Part shown: in pieces, positions 23,665-36,798 of the stretch
Layout of the letters: the number at the start of each line of letters is the position of its first letter
Position numbering within the stretch: position 1 is the first letter of the stretch
Origin: Sipunculus nudus
Lineage: Eukaryota; Annelida; Sipuncula; Golfingiida; Sipunculidae
Assembly (NCBI GenBank): GCA_026874595.1
Contig: CM049307.1
Span: forward strand, 62,001-126,000
Reading direction: 5' to 3'
Length of the DNA: 64,000 bases
Translations under genes and position numbers: made by a program
The notes under the pieces: model-generated
Database searches by the model: none
Told to the model about the DNA's origin: nothing
What the model saw: only the letters and a program-made list of their open reading frames with translations

Positions 23665-25322
23665 AGTATCCATATGTGTTACCTTTATGTCACTATATCC
23701 TTGTATGTTACCTTTATGTCACTATATACATGTATGTTACCTTTACATCACTATATACATGTATGTTACCTTTACATCACTATATCCATGTATGTAACCT
23801 TTATGTCACTATATCCATGTATGTTACCTTTATGTCACTATATCCATGTATGTTACCTTTACATCACTATATCCATGTATGTTACCTTTACGTCACTATA
23901 TCCATTTATGTTACCTTTACATCACTATATCGATGTATGTTACCTTTACATAACTATATCGATGTATGTTACCTTTACATCACTATATCCATGTATGTTA
24001 CCTTTACATCACTATATACATGTATGTAACCTTTATGTCACTATATCCATGTATGTTACCTTTATGTCACTATATCCATGTATGTTACCTTTATGTCACT
24101 ATATACATGTATGTTACCTTTACATCACTATATACATGTATGTTACCTTTATGTCACTATATCCATGTATGTTACCTTTACATCACTATATCCATGTATG
24201 TTACCTTTATGTCACTATATCCATGTATGTTACCTTTACATCACTATATCCATGTATGTTACCTTTACATCACTATATCCATGTATGTTACCTTTACATC
24301 ACTATATACATGTATGTTACCTTTATGTCACTATAAACATGTATGTTACCTTAACATCACTATATCCATGTATGTTACCTTTACATCACTATATACATGT
24401 ATGTTACCTTTATGTCACTATAAACATGTATGTTACCTTTACATCACTATATCCATGTATGTTACCTTTACATCACTATATCCTTGTATGTTACCTTTAT
24501 GTCACTATATCCATGTATGTTACCTTTACATCACTATATCCATGTATGTTACCTTTTCATCACTATATCCATGTATGTAATACCTTTACATCACTATATC
24601 CATGTATGTTACCTTTACATCACTATATCCATGTATGTTACCTTTATGTCACTATATCCATGTATGTTACCTTTACATCACTATATACATGTATGTTACC
24701 TTTATGTCACTATAAACATGTATGTTACCTTTACATCACTATATCCATGTATGTTACCTTTACATCACTTTATCCATGTATGTAATACCTTTACATCACT
24801 ATATCCTTGTATGTTACCTTTATGTCACTATATCCATGTATGTTACCTTTACATCACTATATCCATGTATGTTACCTTTACATCACTATATCCTTGTATG
24901 TTACCTTTATGTCACTATATCCATGTATGTTACCTTTACATCACTATATCCATGTATGTTACCTTTACATCACTATATCCATGTATGTTACCTTTACATC
25001 ACTATATCCATGTATGTAATACCTTTACATCACTATATCCATGTATGTTACCTTTACATCACTATATCCTTGTATGTTACCTTTATGTCACTATATCCAT
25101 GTATGTTACCTTTACATCACTATATCCATGTATGTTACCTTTTCATCACTATATCCATGTATGTAATACCTTTACATCACTATATCCATGTATGTTACCT
25201 TTACATCACTATATCCATGTATGTAATACCTTTACATCACTATATCCATGTATGTTACCTTTACATCACTATATCCATGTATGTTACCTTCACATAACTA
25301 TTGTATATATCCATGTGTGGTA
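23665..25322. repeat. 29-bp minisatellite (~57 copies)
   Basis: The unit is CATGTATGTTACCTTTACAT followed by CACTATATC, with two main variants (TTTACATCACT and TTTATGTCACT) and occasional 31-bp units (ATGTAATACC). The unit has no stop codon in any plus-strand frame. Because 29 is not a multiple of 3, translation cycles through all frames, giving overlapping open frames of up to 299 codons. They encode a repeating 29-residue peptide and show no start context, splice or domain evidence of being real. Confidence 0.95.
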
Positions 25323-26126
25323 CCTTTAATTTAATCATTAATGTAAGGAAACCTGTCTGTTTCATATAACCTAGCAGGTTTTTTTTTACCTGTCTTTTGC
25401 CAATTAACTTTGCCTTGAAAATCCTCAAAAGTCACCTTAAGCTTTGATGTCATATCACTTGACATTTCGTTAAAGATAAAGAAAGCAGAGGGATGTTAAA
25501 TTTTAGGTTGTTAGAAATCTACCAAACTCTGGCAGTAGTTGCAGTGTTATTTATGCATTCATAACTGTTTTAATGGTGCTTGGTAGGTTTGAAATCCAGA
25601 TGTCCTGGGGTGCTGTATAATAAACATATTCATGTTCTTTTTATTGTACAATAAGTTATCCCCAGGAAGGCTTGGAGACTTCATTACATGAAATTTAGCC
25701 TGAAGGAAAGTTACTCTTGTTTAAAGGTTGGCTCATAGGATCAGTTCACCTCTTAGGATCAGTTTATCTACATTTCATATTTATAAGTTTTATTAAGGAC
25801 TAACAAGACTTCTGTTTCAGGGTTTGGTCTGTCTTCCTATATGTTTTAATAAAAATTTCTTTTAAATTACTTCATCTTGAAACAGACAGAAAAAATAACC
25901 TGGCCTGCATCCACTCTTCCAATTCTTGTTCACCTAATAATTCAATCAGCAAAGTCCATACAACAAGGTTTATATTAAAAAAAATGTACTCTAGATAGGC
26001 CCATATTTTCTAAGTGGACATCTTTCACTCACACAAATAGACACTGGAGTTGGTCCATTGATATATGAGTATACTGCTGAGTCATGTCAATGCTTATTTG
26101 TGATTTAGGTGGTGATAAGTAATCAT
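25323..26126. other. Spacer, nothing identified
   Basis: AT-rich DNA with no recognisable gene or element boundary. Confidence 0.4.
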
Positions 26127-28603
26127 TTTTAGCTCAGCTGACTGTAAGTCATCTGAGCTATAGTCGTGGTCCTTTGTCCGTCGTCCGTCCGTCCGGCCGT
26201 CCGTCCGTTAACAGGGCACGTTTTAAAACTGTTGGACCTACGAATCCAAAATTCTGCATACCATTAGATGTCCCCAAAATCTCCTACCATACCGAAAATT
26301 GGGTCATTAGAACTTCGTTCCTTCGAGATATTAAGAAAAAACCTCCGTTTTCCATAAAAAAGCCATTGTTACACTTCAAGGCTGCCTAATATCAAAACCA
26401 CTGATCTGTTTTTGATCATATTTAGTATTCATATTTTTCCATACATTTTCTGTGCACATACCAAAAATTAGGTCAGTATTGGGTATTATTTTGAAGTTAT
26501 AGGCCCAAATATAATGCAATTATTTAAAAATCAAGAAATATATTTGCTCATTTAACATGAGAATTGCTGAAGCTGGAAGCTTTTTTTCAGGAAGATAACT
26601 TTATTTAATCAAGATTCAATTGTTTACCCAAAATTAGATCTGAATTTTGCAAATTTTTCAAGTTATTAGCATAAATAAAAAATCAATACCTTAAATTTTG
26701 TCCAATTTTGGCAGTGGCACATTTTTTCCCTGTAAGCACTGTTGATTTAATTTTCACAGCATATATACATAAGGATTTAATATTTAAAAATCTGAAATTT
26801 CAAAGTAATTGTTTGAAAAGAGTAGCTTTTATTCAAGTTTTCATGTCAGGTGTTGTTTACATCTGGCCCACCTAGTAGTACAGCCTTCACTTGCATTATG
26901 TAACCCACACCAGGCAGCTTGCCTTGGCCCAGCTTGGCCACTACTAGCAGGCATCCCCTCTGCCCTGCACTCACCCCCCAGCTGGTGCATAAACTAGATG
27001 AATGTTATAATTTTCTATATTTTATTTTATTCTTGGACATGCTTTATTTTAGATTTTGTATTGTACCATCAGGGTTACAATGATTAAAGTGCACATTTAA
27101 TTGTGTCCACAAAGTGATGTATTGCTATGAAAGTGTGGGTGTTCATCAGATAAGTAATGCTTTACTTCAGAAGAGTAAAACTTCACCAGGTGAGAAATTG
27201 ACTATTAATTCTAGTAATTAATTATAGCTGAGATTGTAATTAGCATAATGATATTGTTTGTCCCTCATTCAACCAACAGTGTGTATACTTTATTTGAAAA
27301 GATGTTTTTATTTTATCAAATTTACTGAATCTTTAATTTTATTCCGGTGAATAAAATTAAACATGTACTGAAAACTCCAATGTGCAAAACTTTTTAATAG
27401 GGATTCAAGGAATAATTTTGTAGATGCCATGTTGTGGCATTATTTTCTTTTACATTCAGTTTAAACATTTTATTTAAAAATAATAAAATATATGTGTATG
27501 CATAATATGACCCAGTATGATATATAGAGATTGCAACTTAGAATTCTAATATTTTAACTTATATTTTCAGTTTTTATATTACAAATTTATAACACTTGTA
27601 AATAAAAAAAAATGAATCAGATAAAAACTTCTTAATGGAAAAAGTGGATATGCTAAAAAAAAAGGCTTATATATAAACTTATATGCATTATTCCCTTGAA
27701 AGTGAAATAAAGGTATTAGTCCATTCTGTCCAATTTCCTGTCCATCTGTAAATTTTTCATATGCATCACAGTATCTCAAAACTTTTACTGTTTTTCTTCA
27801 TGACAGTCTTGTCAGAGTATTAGTTTGCAATCATATATTGAGAACTTTACTATAACCAAGTAGGAGGGCCCTTTCCTCTTAGCTTCTCATATGCTTATAT
27901 AAATGAAAAACATTACAATAGAATATTTTTCATATTTTGCATTTGCAAAAATTTCGAACTTAAACTGGGTGTCGTGACCCATGGGTCCTTTGTTTATATT
28001 CTGGATTCTCAACATCATTGTTTTGCTAAAACTGAATAAATACCAGACATGGTGCAAATACTTTGCAAATGTATATGAATATGAATATGAATATGTGCTC
28101 CATTATAAAATTTCTTGCATAAGAATGGGAATTCAGGTAAAAATGAAAGTATTTGAATAACAGTGCAAATACTTTCAAAATGTATTCATGAATGCATTCA
28201 TGAATATATTCTATAATATTATTTTAATAATCATTTCAGTTATATTTTATTTAAAAAATTATATGATTCTCTTATTATTTTTAATAGAAATTATATTTGG
28301 CACAATATTTGTTACTATATTTTAATAAATAGTTAAACTCTTATCTTATATGTGCTGCTTATCAGTTATATGGCCAAGTAAAAATCTGTATGACAGTAGC
28401 ATTCCATTTGTTAATAAAACAAATGAAATCAGTCTCTTCCCTGTCTCCAAAGAAACTATCAAAATCATAAATAAGCTAAACACCAACAACTCATAATACA
28501 GCTTATATTTATTTCCACACAAAACCAGCATGTGCCTCATTTCAAAATCATATTTTTTATCATATATAACAGCTGAGTGCCGTGACCCATGGGTCCCTTG
28601 TTT
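26127..28603 (+). mobile_element. Family A dispersed element, copy 1 (HINE-like)
   Basis: The left end sits beside a T run. It has a hairpin at 26131-26159 (AGCTCAGCTGACT / AGTCATCTGAGCT) followed by a GTCCGTCC tract. The right end has the inverted arm CAGCTGAG (28570-28577), a perfect palindrome GACCCATGGGTC (28584-28595) and a CTTGTT terminus in T's. It has no coding capacity. Both ends and long internal stretches are shared with copies at 50.0 and 55.3 kb. Subterminal inverted arms, a 3' palindrome and T-rich insertion context fit Helentron-associated non-autonomous elements. That classification is inferred. Confidence 0.7.
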
Positions 28604-30062
28604 TAACTTTTATACCTCTTTTGGTTCCTGTATTGTCAGGTATTGCTGTATGTGCATGTACAGTTTTATTGCATGTATAAGGACCTTTGTGTAAACAACT
28701 TGTTTGTAAATATCCTCATGGTCAATGTCGTCTTCAGTACTTGATGTTTACAAACTGGCGGCTTGTGTCTTCTGCACACAGCATTTCTGTTTACAATGGT
28801 GAGAGGTCACAGGGTCATATGGTTTGGCTCATTTGCATAAAAGAGCCCCGGGTGATTATGGGCCAACTTCCTAAGTGCTTTGAACACTGGGTTGTTTTGA
28901 TTATGCATAGAAATTAGCATGATCATTGAATTTCCCAATGGGCTAACCCTTGTGTGTGTGGAGAATCATGCAATAAAAAACCATATAGAGTCACTCAGTT
29001 CATTCTAATTTCGAACTACAGGACCATAATAAATGGTGAACTTTGAGATTGAAGTACAAAAAAACAGGCCTGTGAATTGCTTGCTAAGGGGTCTTTGATT
29101 CAATTCAAATATTGATTATTGCCTTTCCATTCGTTTCTCAATTCGATTGTTCTATACTGTCACACTGTTCTGTCAGAGACGTATATCTACTAAAAGTTTT
29201 ATCCCATATGATGCTATAAGATTAAGATTATTATATGTAGACCAAGTAATATTTAATTTTAAATCTTCTCATCAATTATTGTGCTTACATTTAATGAAGA
29301 TATAAGGTGACTTTCTTTTTTAAATAACAGTGCTACGTCATCATGCATTGTTCCTAGGTAAGAGCTAGAGACCAAAAGGTATGAAAATAAATGATATTGC
29401 AGTAATATAAATAAATTGATAATTTCATGCCCAATTCGATTATCAATTGGTGACTAGCTTTAAATTAATGCAGCAATTATTTGATGCATTTCACAGCCCT
29501 AAAAAAGTAATGAAATCTTAAGAAAATGTTTCAGAAGATCATAAGATAAGAAAGTCCTGATGTTTTGGAAATTAATAATTTCATCAGTTTCTTATTTCAT
29601 TTTAAATTCAGAAATGAATAGTACACTGGAGAATCTTTGTGACTTAGACAGTTACTAAAAAATTAAAACAGCATGTATAAATAAAAAGAATTACTTATGT
29701 AACATAGGGGGTAGACATTTCTACAGTCATCTGCAAGTGTGGATGATCATGGAGGGGTTCATTACATCGTAACCTTGATAGGGAAACACTCAAGTATTTT
29801 AATAGATCCATTAAAATTCAAGACCTTATTTTTCAAATAATGTTCAAAACATTGCTTAGTTTTGCATTTTAAGGCCCTAATTAAGTGTGCTCTTCTAATA
29901 TTGTTTCAAGATATGGAGAGAGCTACAATATACTTGCTTCACTTTTTAGAATATCCTTACATTTCCCACAACTGATTTCTGAGAACAGAGATTAGATCAT
30001 TATTTTACTTAGAAATAACTGTTTATCTTCTTTTTTCTCCAAACAGAAAGTTTGAACAGTTG
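28604..30062. other. Spacer between family A copies
   Basis: AT-rich DNA. The open frame at 28687-28917 lacks splice or domain support. No element was recognised. Confidence 0.35.
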
Positions 30063-30922
30063 TTTTAGCTCAGCTGACTATATAAGTCATCTGAGCTGTA
30101 GCAATGGTCCTTTGTCCGTTGTCTCGGCCTCCATTTGTTAACAGGGCACATTTTGAATATGTTGGACCTACAAATCTGAAATTCAACTAACAGTTAGATG
30201 TCCCCAAAATCTTAGCTCAGTACAACCTCATTCCTTCCAGATATTAAGGAAAACCCCAATTTTTCATTTAAAACCTATGGTAACACTTCAAGACTGCATA
30301 ATACTAAAACCACTGATCTGATATTGATCATATTTAATATAACCATTCTTCTATAGATTTCCTATGTACATCCCAGAAATTAGATCAGTATTATATAATT
30401 TCTAGAAGTAATTCAACCAAACATAATGCACTTTGCCAAAATTCAGTAAATTTATTTACATTACATGATATTTTTAAGCTAGAGAGCTCATTTCAAGCAT
30501 GTAAGTATAATGAACTTAGTTTTAAAACAAATTAGATTAAAATTTTGTAAATTTTAATCAGTTATTAGCATAAATGAAAAATAAGTACCTTAAATTTTGC
30601 CTAAATTTGACCATGGCTAATTTTCTTCCTGTAAGCACTTTAGATTTAATTTTCAACGCTTGTTCGCATAAGGATTTAAGCTTTTATAGTCTGCAATTTG
30701 AAACCAATTGAACAAAAACTGTAGCTTTTATTCAAGTTTTCAAGCACCATTTCATGTATTGTTTACATTAAGCCAGCTCAGAACAGTGGTATGCAGTGTG
30801 CTAGAGCTAGCCCTCAGCTCCCTAGGCTGTTATGTAATCGCTTCATTCCTGGCCAGCTCCCTCTGTCTAGGTGAGCTGGGTCAGGATGTCTGCAGTAACT
30901 ACCACAGAGAGCCTTTCTTTTT

Positions 30923-30980
<58 letters not shown>

Positions 30981-31675
30981 CATCCATTCTGTTGACAGAC
31001 CTGTACCATAAACAAGGTGAATTTTATAATTTCACATTTTTTAGCCACCAGCAGTAACCACAGAGACTCCTCCCTCCACTCACCCTTCAATACACATGCA
31101 GGACTAATAAACAAGATAAATCTTATTATTTAAATGTTAAATTAATTTTTTTACTTGACAGTTTTGAAATTTTCAGGATTTGAATCCTTATATTTAAATG
31201 TGATAAAAATTAGGATCTAATGTAAGTGCTCATATGGCCATATATTTAACTTTTGAAAACTTAATTACGTTTGCACATTTTTTTGGTTTATGAAATGTAT
31301 TCTTTGATATAACACTTAGGTCCATTTTTTCCCCTTATTACATCATTTAATGGTTTCAGGCCTCAAGTTTCATTTATTAAACAGTGCAAATGTGATTTAT
31401 ACCTATTTGGCTTGTTTTTACATGCATATTGCATTTTGTTTATGCTCATTTGAATTTTTTTACAGCATTTTTATTTCAGTCAATAAATTCATGTTTATTA
31501 TGATACTTTGGCTCATATCCATTATTTTATAATTTACAGGGTTTTCTTTTAGCAGGGCAATTTTCTATTAGCTTTTCAAATGCTAATATATATGAAAAAA
31601 ACAAAAAGAAATTTTTTGCATTTGCTTAAGTTTCCTAAAATTCAGCTGAGCGACATGACCTATGGGTCCCTTGTT
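30063..31675 (+). mobile_element. Family A dispersed element, copy 2, with CT microsatellite
   Basis: The left hairpin is at 30067-30097, and the right arm with terminus (CAGCTGAG ... TATGGGTCCCTTGTT) at 31643-31675. The interior is homologous to copies 1 and 6 (GTTGGACCTACAAATC, TTAGATGTCCCCAAAATC) but shorter and more diverged. A (CT)n run of about 50 bp lies at 30928-30976, at the same internal position as the longer CT tract of copy 6, so it is an expanding part of the element itself. Confidence 0.68.
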
Positions 31676-32656
31676 ATTCAATAGGTGCCTCCCTAATATT
31701 TACATAATATAAGGGTATGATACTTTTTTACCAACATGTTGGTAGTGTCCTGCATATCATATAATTCAAACTTTTCATTTAAATTTTTGCTCCTTTAGAG
31801 AAAGTACGTGTTTCAGATACTAGGTGTCAAGACCTAAGCTTGGTGAGACTACATGCCTACGTGAGACCTTCAGATGAACGAGGGAAGACTGTATTGACCT
31901 TTAGCTATTGATTGGGTCCAGTGGCAGATTTTCTGGCACAACACCAGAACAAACACATACCGTGCTGACGTTAACAGGCAACATGAAAACAAAATGATGT
32001 TGTTAACATTTTTTATGTGATCAGGTCCAGCTGAATGTACTTATTTTTCAATTGTGGACTTTCCATTTGTGTTTTGATATTGATGTCATTATTTAGACAA
32101 CCAACAATAAATGTGTTGCATTGCATATTAATACACTGTACTAAGTGTACTAAGTATACTTGTACTCAGCCAGTTTTTACCTAGGTGGTGATTCATATGG
32201 TTCATGTGATGACGTGGAATAAGAGGTGAAATTTCTGAGGCCACAGTGACATGACATAATTATTCATTGCCATGTTAAATTAAATATCCCTTATGACACT
32301 TCTCTATGGACAAATGGTTATTAGACAAAATGTCCACAGACATATAATGCACATGCTATGAACTGATCAGGTAAAATAACACAACATAATCTCCATATTT
32401 TTTATGACAAATGTTTCACAAAATGACTCGGGGCATAGTAAAAATTGACAAACTGCTGTATATGACAGAGTGATTGGGGACAAATGTCACATGACCTAAT
32501 GGCTGCCAAGGCATATGACACAGAAAAGTTTTCTGGAACAAAACCAGAATAGATAGGAAATAATTAATACTTGATATGAACAAAATGCTTCAAAGCAAAA
32601 TGCAGTCTATGCAGTCCTGACAATGCACAGACAAAATTTTCAAGACACAAATGTCG
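31676..32656. other. Spacer with diffuse ACAAATGTC-type repetition
   Basis: Motifs of the form GACAAATGTC and ACAAAATG recur loosely between about 32310 and 32655, just ahead of the 21-bp array. They may be its ancestral sequence. No gene was seen. Confidence 0.4.
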
Positions 32657-33106
32657 AAACAAAATGTCCTAAGATAACATTCTAATGTCCTAAGATAACA
32701 TTCTAATGTCCTAAGATAATATTCTAATGTCCTAAGATAATATTCTAATGTCCTAAGATAACATTCTAATGTCCTAAGATAACATTCTAATGTCCTAAGA
32801 TAATATTCTTATGTCCTAAGATAATATTCTTGTGTCCAAAGATAACAATCTAATGTCCTAAGATAATATTCTAATGTCCTAAGATAACATTCTTATGTCC
32901 TAAGATAATATTCTAATGTCCTAAGGTAACATTCTTATGTCCTAAGATAATATTCTTATGTCCTAAGATAGTATTCTAATGTCCTAAGAAAACATTCTAA
33001 TGTCCTAAGATAACATTCTAATGTCCTAAGATAGTATTCTAATGTCCTAAGATAACATTCTTATGTCCTAAGATATTATTCTAATGTCCTAAGATATCAT
33101 TCTAGA
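32657..33106. repeat. 21-bp minisatellite (~21 copies)
   Basis: The unit AATGTCCTAAGATAACATTCT is repeated with ATAACATTC/ATAATATTC and TAATGTCC/TTATGTCC variants. The unit carries stop codons (TAA, TAG) in the plus frames, so there is no coding potential. Confidence 0.93.
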
Positions 33107-35140
33107 GCAAATTTACTTGGACAATATGCAGTGAAACAATTGAAAGCTAAGTTTTACGACTGAGCAAAATGTTTACTGGTGAAACCATTATTAATTTAGA
33201 TAATATTTAATATATAGGGAATGTTTTTCTTGAGAAATCCTGTGTATTACATTATCTGACAGAGTAAGACATGTCCCGTCTGATTGGACACGAGGAGCAG
33301 CAGATCGTTTATCCTCATCCAGCCAATCAAGACCCACTATTGCTATAGCAGACATTTGCCAGAGGACAATGGTCATTTACTTGTACAGAGTTAATTAGCA
33401 TTATACATGTGATCCTTGAGCTGGCTTTTATCCAGTGTGCAATTAGTTTGCTCAGACATATTAGTTCGGGGTCACATAATTCCTGTCCTTTAATGATGCG
33501 CCCACCTGAGAAAGGATGTGATGGCAGTTTTCTTGATACATCATTCTTAGTTAAACTCTACAGTTGAATGGTCAGCTGCCCAACACATACCCACGCATAA
33601 AGGTGACAAGTCACAGTGCCAGGTAAAAATGCCTAAGATAACACCACAAGTGATAGGTAAAACGGCCAAGGAAATATATGGCAGTATCAAGATTGACTTA
33701 TCTAGAAATGATTTTAGTGGACAGTGTCCATGATGGTCAGTCTACCAGTATTAGTTTTTGTGATTTTAATATTTTTAGTTTTTCTTATTTTAATATTTAT
33801 AACTAGCTATTTAATTTATACTTCACCTGGTATATATTTCATGTAATTCATTTTAAAATGGTTTATTGTGAAATAGTTAAGGGAGCAAATGTCTGAAGTA
33901 TAACATTTATTCCCAAAGGGTTGACATCAAGCAGTTATCCACCAACAATTGTTCTGTATCTGCTCAATCACTGTAATCTATATTATATAAAGTTTTATAA
34001 ACCAATTGATTCACCATAGCCCTTTTTTCATGGTACAATGTGTAATGCACAGGATTCATATTTGCAACATCAAGATCATTTAACAATTAATTAACCCCAA
34101 GAACGTGACTATAACTGGTGATCTGAACCTCAGTGTATAATATTATTCTATTTCTTTTAAAAATATTGCAGGCCTGCCAAATCAATCTTTTTTAAAAGAG
34201 TCACTCTTTTTTTCGAGGATTTCCTGAAAATGATGCTAAATACTCTTTTTTTTCACTCTCTTTTTTCAGTAGTACTCTTTTTTTTTACATGAAAGAATAT
34301 CCAATACTATTTCTCTCCTGCTTTACCAGTCCAGTTAGACCAAGAATCGGATATTTCTCATTTCTTTTGTGTGCAAATGTCCAGCATGTGTCACAACAGG
34401 TTGGAAATGCCCTAATCTTCATGAATTCGGATATGCGCCATGTATATTTCTGACTTTTGGAATTACTTGTGTTGATAGATATATATATACAATTGTGCTA
34501 TGCAATGCACATCTTTATTCAGAACCATTTTCAAGATGTGAATGCAAACTTTATAATTCAAACAGATTTTGATTCACTTGTTGAGACTTAGATATTTGCT
34601 TATCTCTCAGTGACATACTATAGCAAAGCCTTGGTTTTTCCATACTCAGTCTGTAATCTATATCTGGCAGTGAAACAAATTTTTTTGTCTGAATCGTAAT
34701 TGCAGGTAACCCTTATCCACAGATTTCAAACAGTCATGTTTTTATTCTCTTAAGAACAACTTGTGAGCAAACCCTTCTATTGCAGGATTTTGTATGTTTT
34801 GAGTTCCACAGTGGTAGCACTTTATACTCCATTATATAAGGTATGTATTCAGCATATAGTTTTATAGCACATAACTTAATAATGTTATTCAATATATTCT
34901 CAGTTAATCTGAGTTAAGAATTTAAACATCAGTTTGTAACATTAGATATCACTTTTCTCAGTCACAGTTTGTCTCAATGTGCAGTGTTATAGGAAAAGAG
35001 AATGAAAGTCAAGTTTATTTGTGTGTCTTACATGGCCATGTATATACCAATTCAGCTTAAATTAAATTGAAATTATAATAATTTTATTCAGATTCATAGA
35101 AATACTGTACATTGGGGTAGTTTATATAAATATATATATA
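33107..35140. other. Spacer, nothing identified
   Basis: The segment at 33260-33380 is richer in GC and contains ATTGG (33281) and CCAAT (33325) in opposite senses, but I see no transcript structure. T-rich low-complexity tracts (CTCTTTTTTTT) lie at 34195-34290. Confidence 0.35.
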
Positions 35141-35605
35141 TATGTCACAGGACAAACTCCGATCCAGTAGAATCGTCGATTCTACTAGGACAAAGTCCGA
35201 TCGGACTGTCTTCTAGGAGAAACTCCGATCAGACTTTCTACTAGTAGGATCGGCGATTCTATACTAGGACAAACTCTGATCATAGCCTCTACTAGGACAA
35301 ACTCCGATCAACAAGAGACCACATCATAATTAGACTTTCTACTAGTAGAATCGCCGATTCTACTAGGACAAACTCCGATCGTAGTGTCTACTGGGACAAA
35401 CTCTGATCATAGTCTCTACTAGGACAAACTCCAGTTGTAGTCTGTACAAGGAGAAACTTACCATAATTTATCTAATTTCTGAAACCTGAGATTAAAAAAG
35501 AATAAAACACAGTAATATTTTAACCAAATAATTTATTTATGTATTTGAAAAAAAATAAAAATAAATACAGGCACATATGATAAAACACAATATTCTACGA
35601 TTATA

Positions 35606-36574
35606 TATGTCAGGGTAGAGTTTGCGATTTGGTAGAATCGGAGTTTCTACTGGGAGAAACTACAATGGGAGTCTCTGCTGGTAGAAACCATGATCAGAGT
35701 TTCTACCAGTAGAAACTCCGATCCCACTGGTAGAGATTCTGATCGTGGTTTCTACCAGTTGAAACTGCGATTGATCATTACACAACTAATTAACACCTTA
35801 ACTGTGACAGCTTTCACACCTTGTGAGTTGTTTGGTTACAAGAACACACATTAAAGGTAAAATTAAAGGTAAACATTTTACACCTTATCAATACTTGCCT
35901 GTTATCTTTCCCACTTAGTGAATTATTTTGTTTGAAGAACAAAAATCAAGGGTAATAATTTGACAACATAATGGTTCCTTGCCTGTGACATACTTAAAAT
36001 AAATAGGAAATAAATTCACAGGTTTTTAAAGGGGGAAAAAGGCATAAGAAATAAAGTCACAATATTTTAAGAAAATTCACATATTCAATATTTAAATAAA
36101 TATATAATATCATTAAACAACCACAGAAACATACTTTGGGATTTGCACCAATAGAGTTCCTATCTGTAGAACTGAAGATCCTACCTGTAGGATCGCAGTT
36201 TCTACTGGTTGGCTTAATTATCATTAATTGAAGTTCCTACCAGTAAGATCGCAGTTTCTACTGGCCTGGTAGGATCGCAGTTTCTACTGGTTGGACCATC
36301 AGTAGAATTGAAGTTCCTACCAGTAGGATCGCAGTTTCTTCAGGTAGGAACTGTGATTTTAGTCTCTACCAGTATAGTATCAGTAGAATTGAAGTTCCTA
36401 CCAGTAGGATCGTAGTTCCTACTGGTAGAAACGATGATCGAAATCTCTACTAGTAGGATCGGGGTTTCTACCTGTAGAAACTCTGATTGCGGTTTCTACC
36501 AGCAGAGACTCTGATCGTAGTTCCTACTGGTAGAAACTCCGATTCTACCAGATGGCAATCTCTACCTGGACATA
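35606..36574. mobile_element. Nested inverted-end element X
   Basis: The left end (TATGTCAGGGTAGAGTTTGC...GGTAGAATCGGAGTTTCTAC) is inverted at the right end (GTAGAAACTCCGATTCTACC...CTCTACCTGGACATA, finishing at 36574). The interior repeats CAGTAGAAACTCCGATC-like modules in both senses. It shares the module vocabulary of the outer element but with distinct termini (TATGTCAGGGTAG instead of TATGTCACAGGAC). Confidence 0.6.
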
Positions 36575-36607
36575 TGTCAGGGTATGTATATATATGTCAT
36601 AAATAAT

Positions 36608-36787
36608 ATAATTTATGTAGTGCTTTTACCTGTTTGGCAAAAAAATTATTTTCATGCTTTTCCCTGATCATATGACATTTTTATCGAAAAATACAAAAAA
36701 AAAGGTAAAAAATAAAATACCGCCCGCCTGCACTAATTTCTGAATAAAAAGTGCCTGAGAACCAAACCTTTTTTTTTGCCTTATACC
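36608..36787. mobile_element. Right half of the MITE seen at 3718-4051
   Basis: TATGTAGTGCTTTT..CCTG through AAAAAGTGCCTGAGAACCAA and TTTTGCCTTATA matches the interior and right end of the MITE at 3718-4051, including the CCGCCCGCC.GC block. The left half is missing. It lies directly left of the family B element. Confidence 0.65.
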
Positions 36788-36798
36788 TGGAAATTTCT

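Noticed and set aside
23674-25329. Overlapping plus-strand open frames of 117-299 codons
   Set aside because: They are translations of a stop-free 29-bp minisatellite in all three frames and have no start context, splice sites or domain.
26174-26389. 71-codon frame repeated almost identically at 55363-55590
   Set aside because: The similarity is explained by both lying in family A copies at the same position; it starts in the GTCC tract and the frame is not kept in copies 2 and 5.
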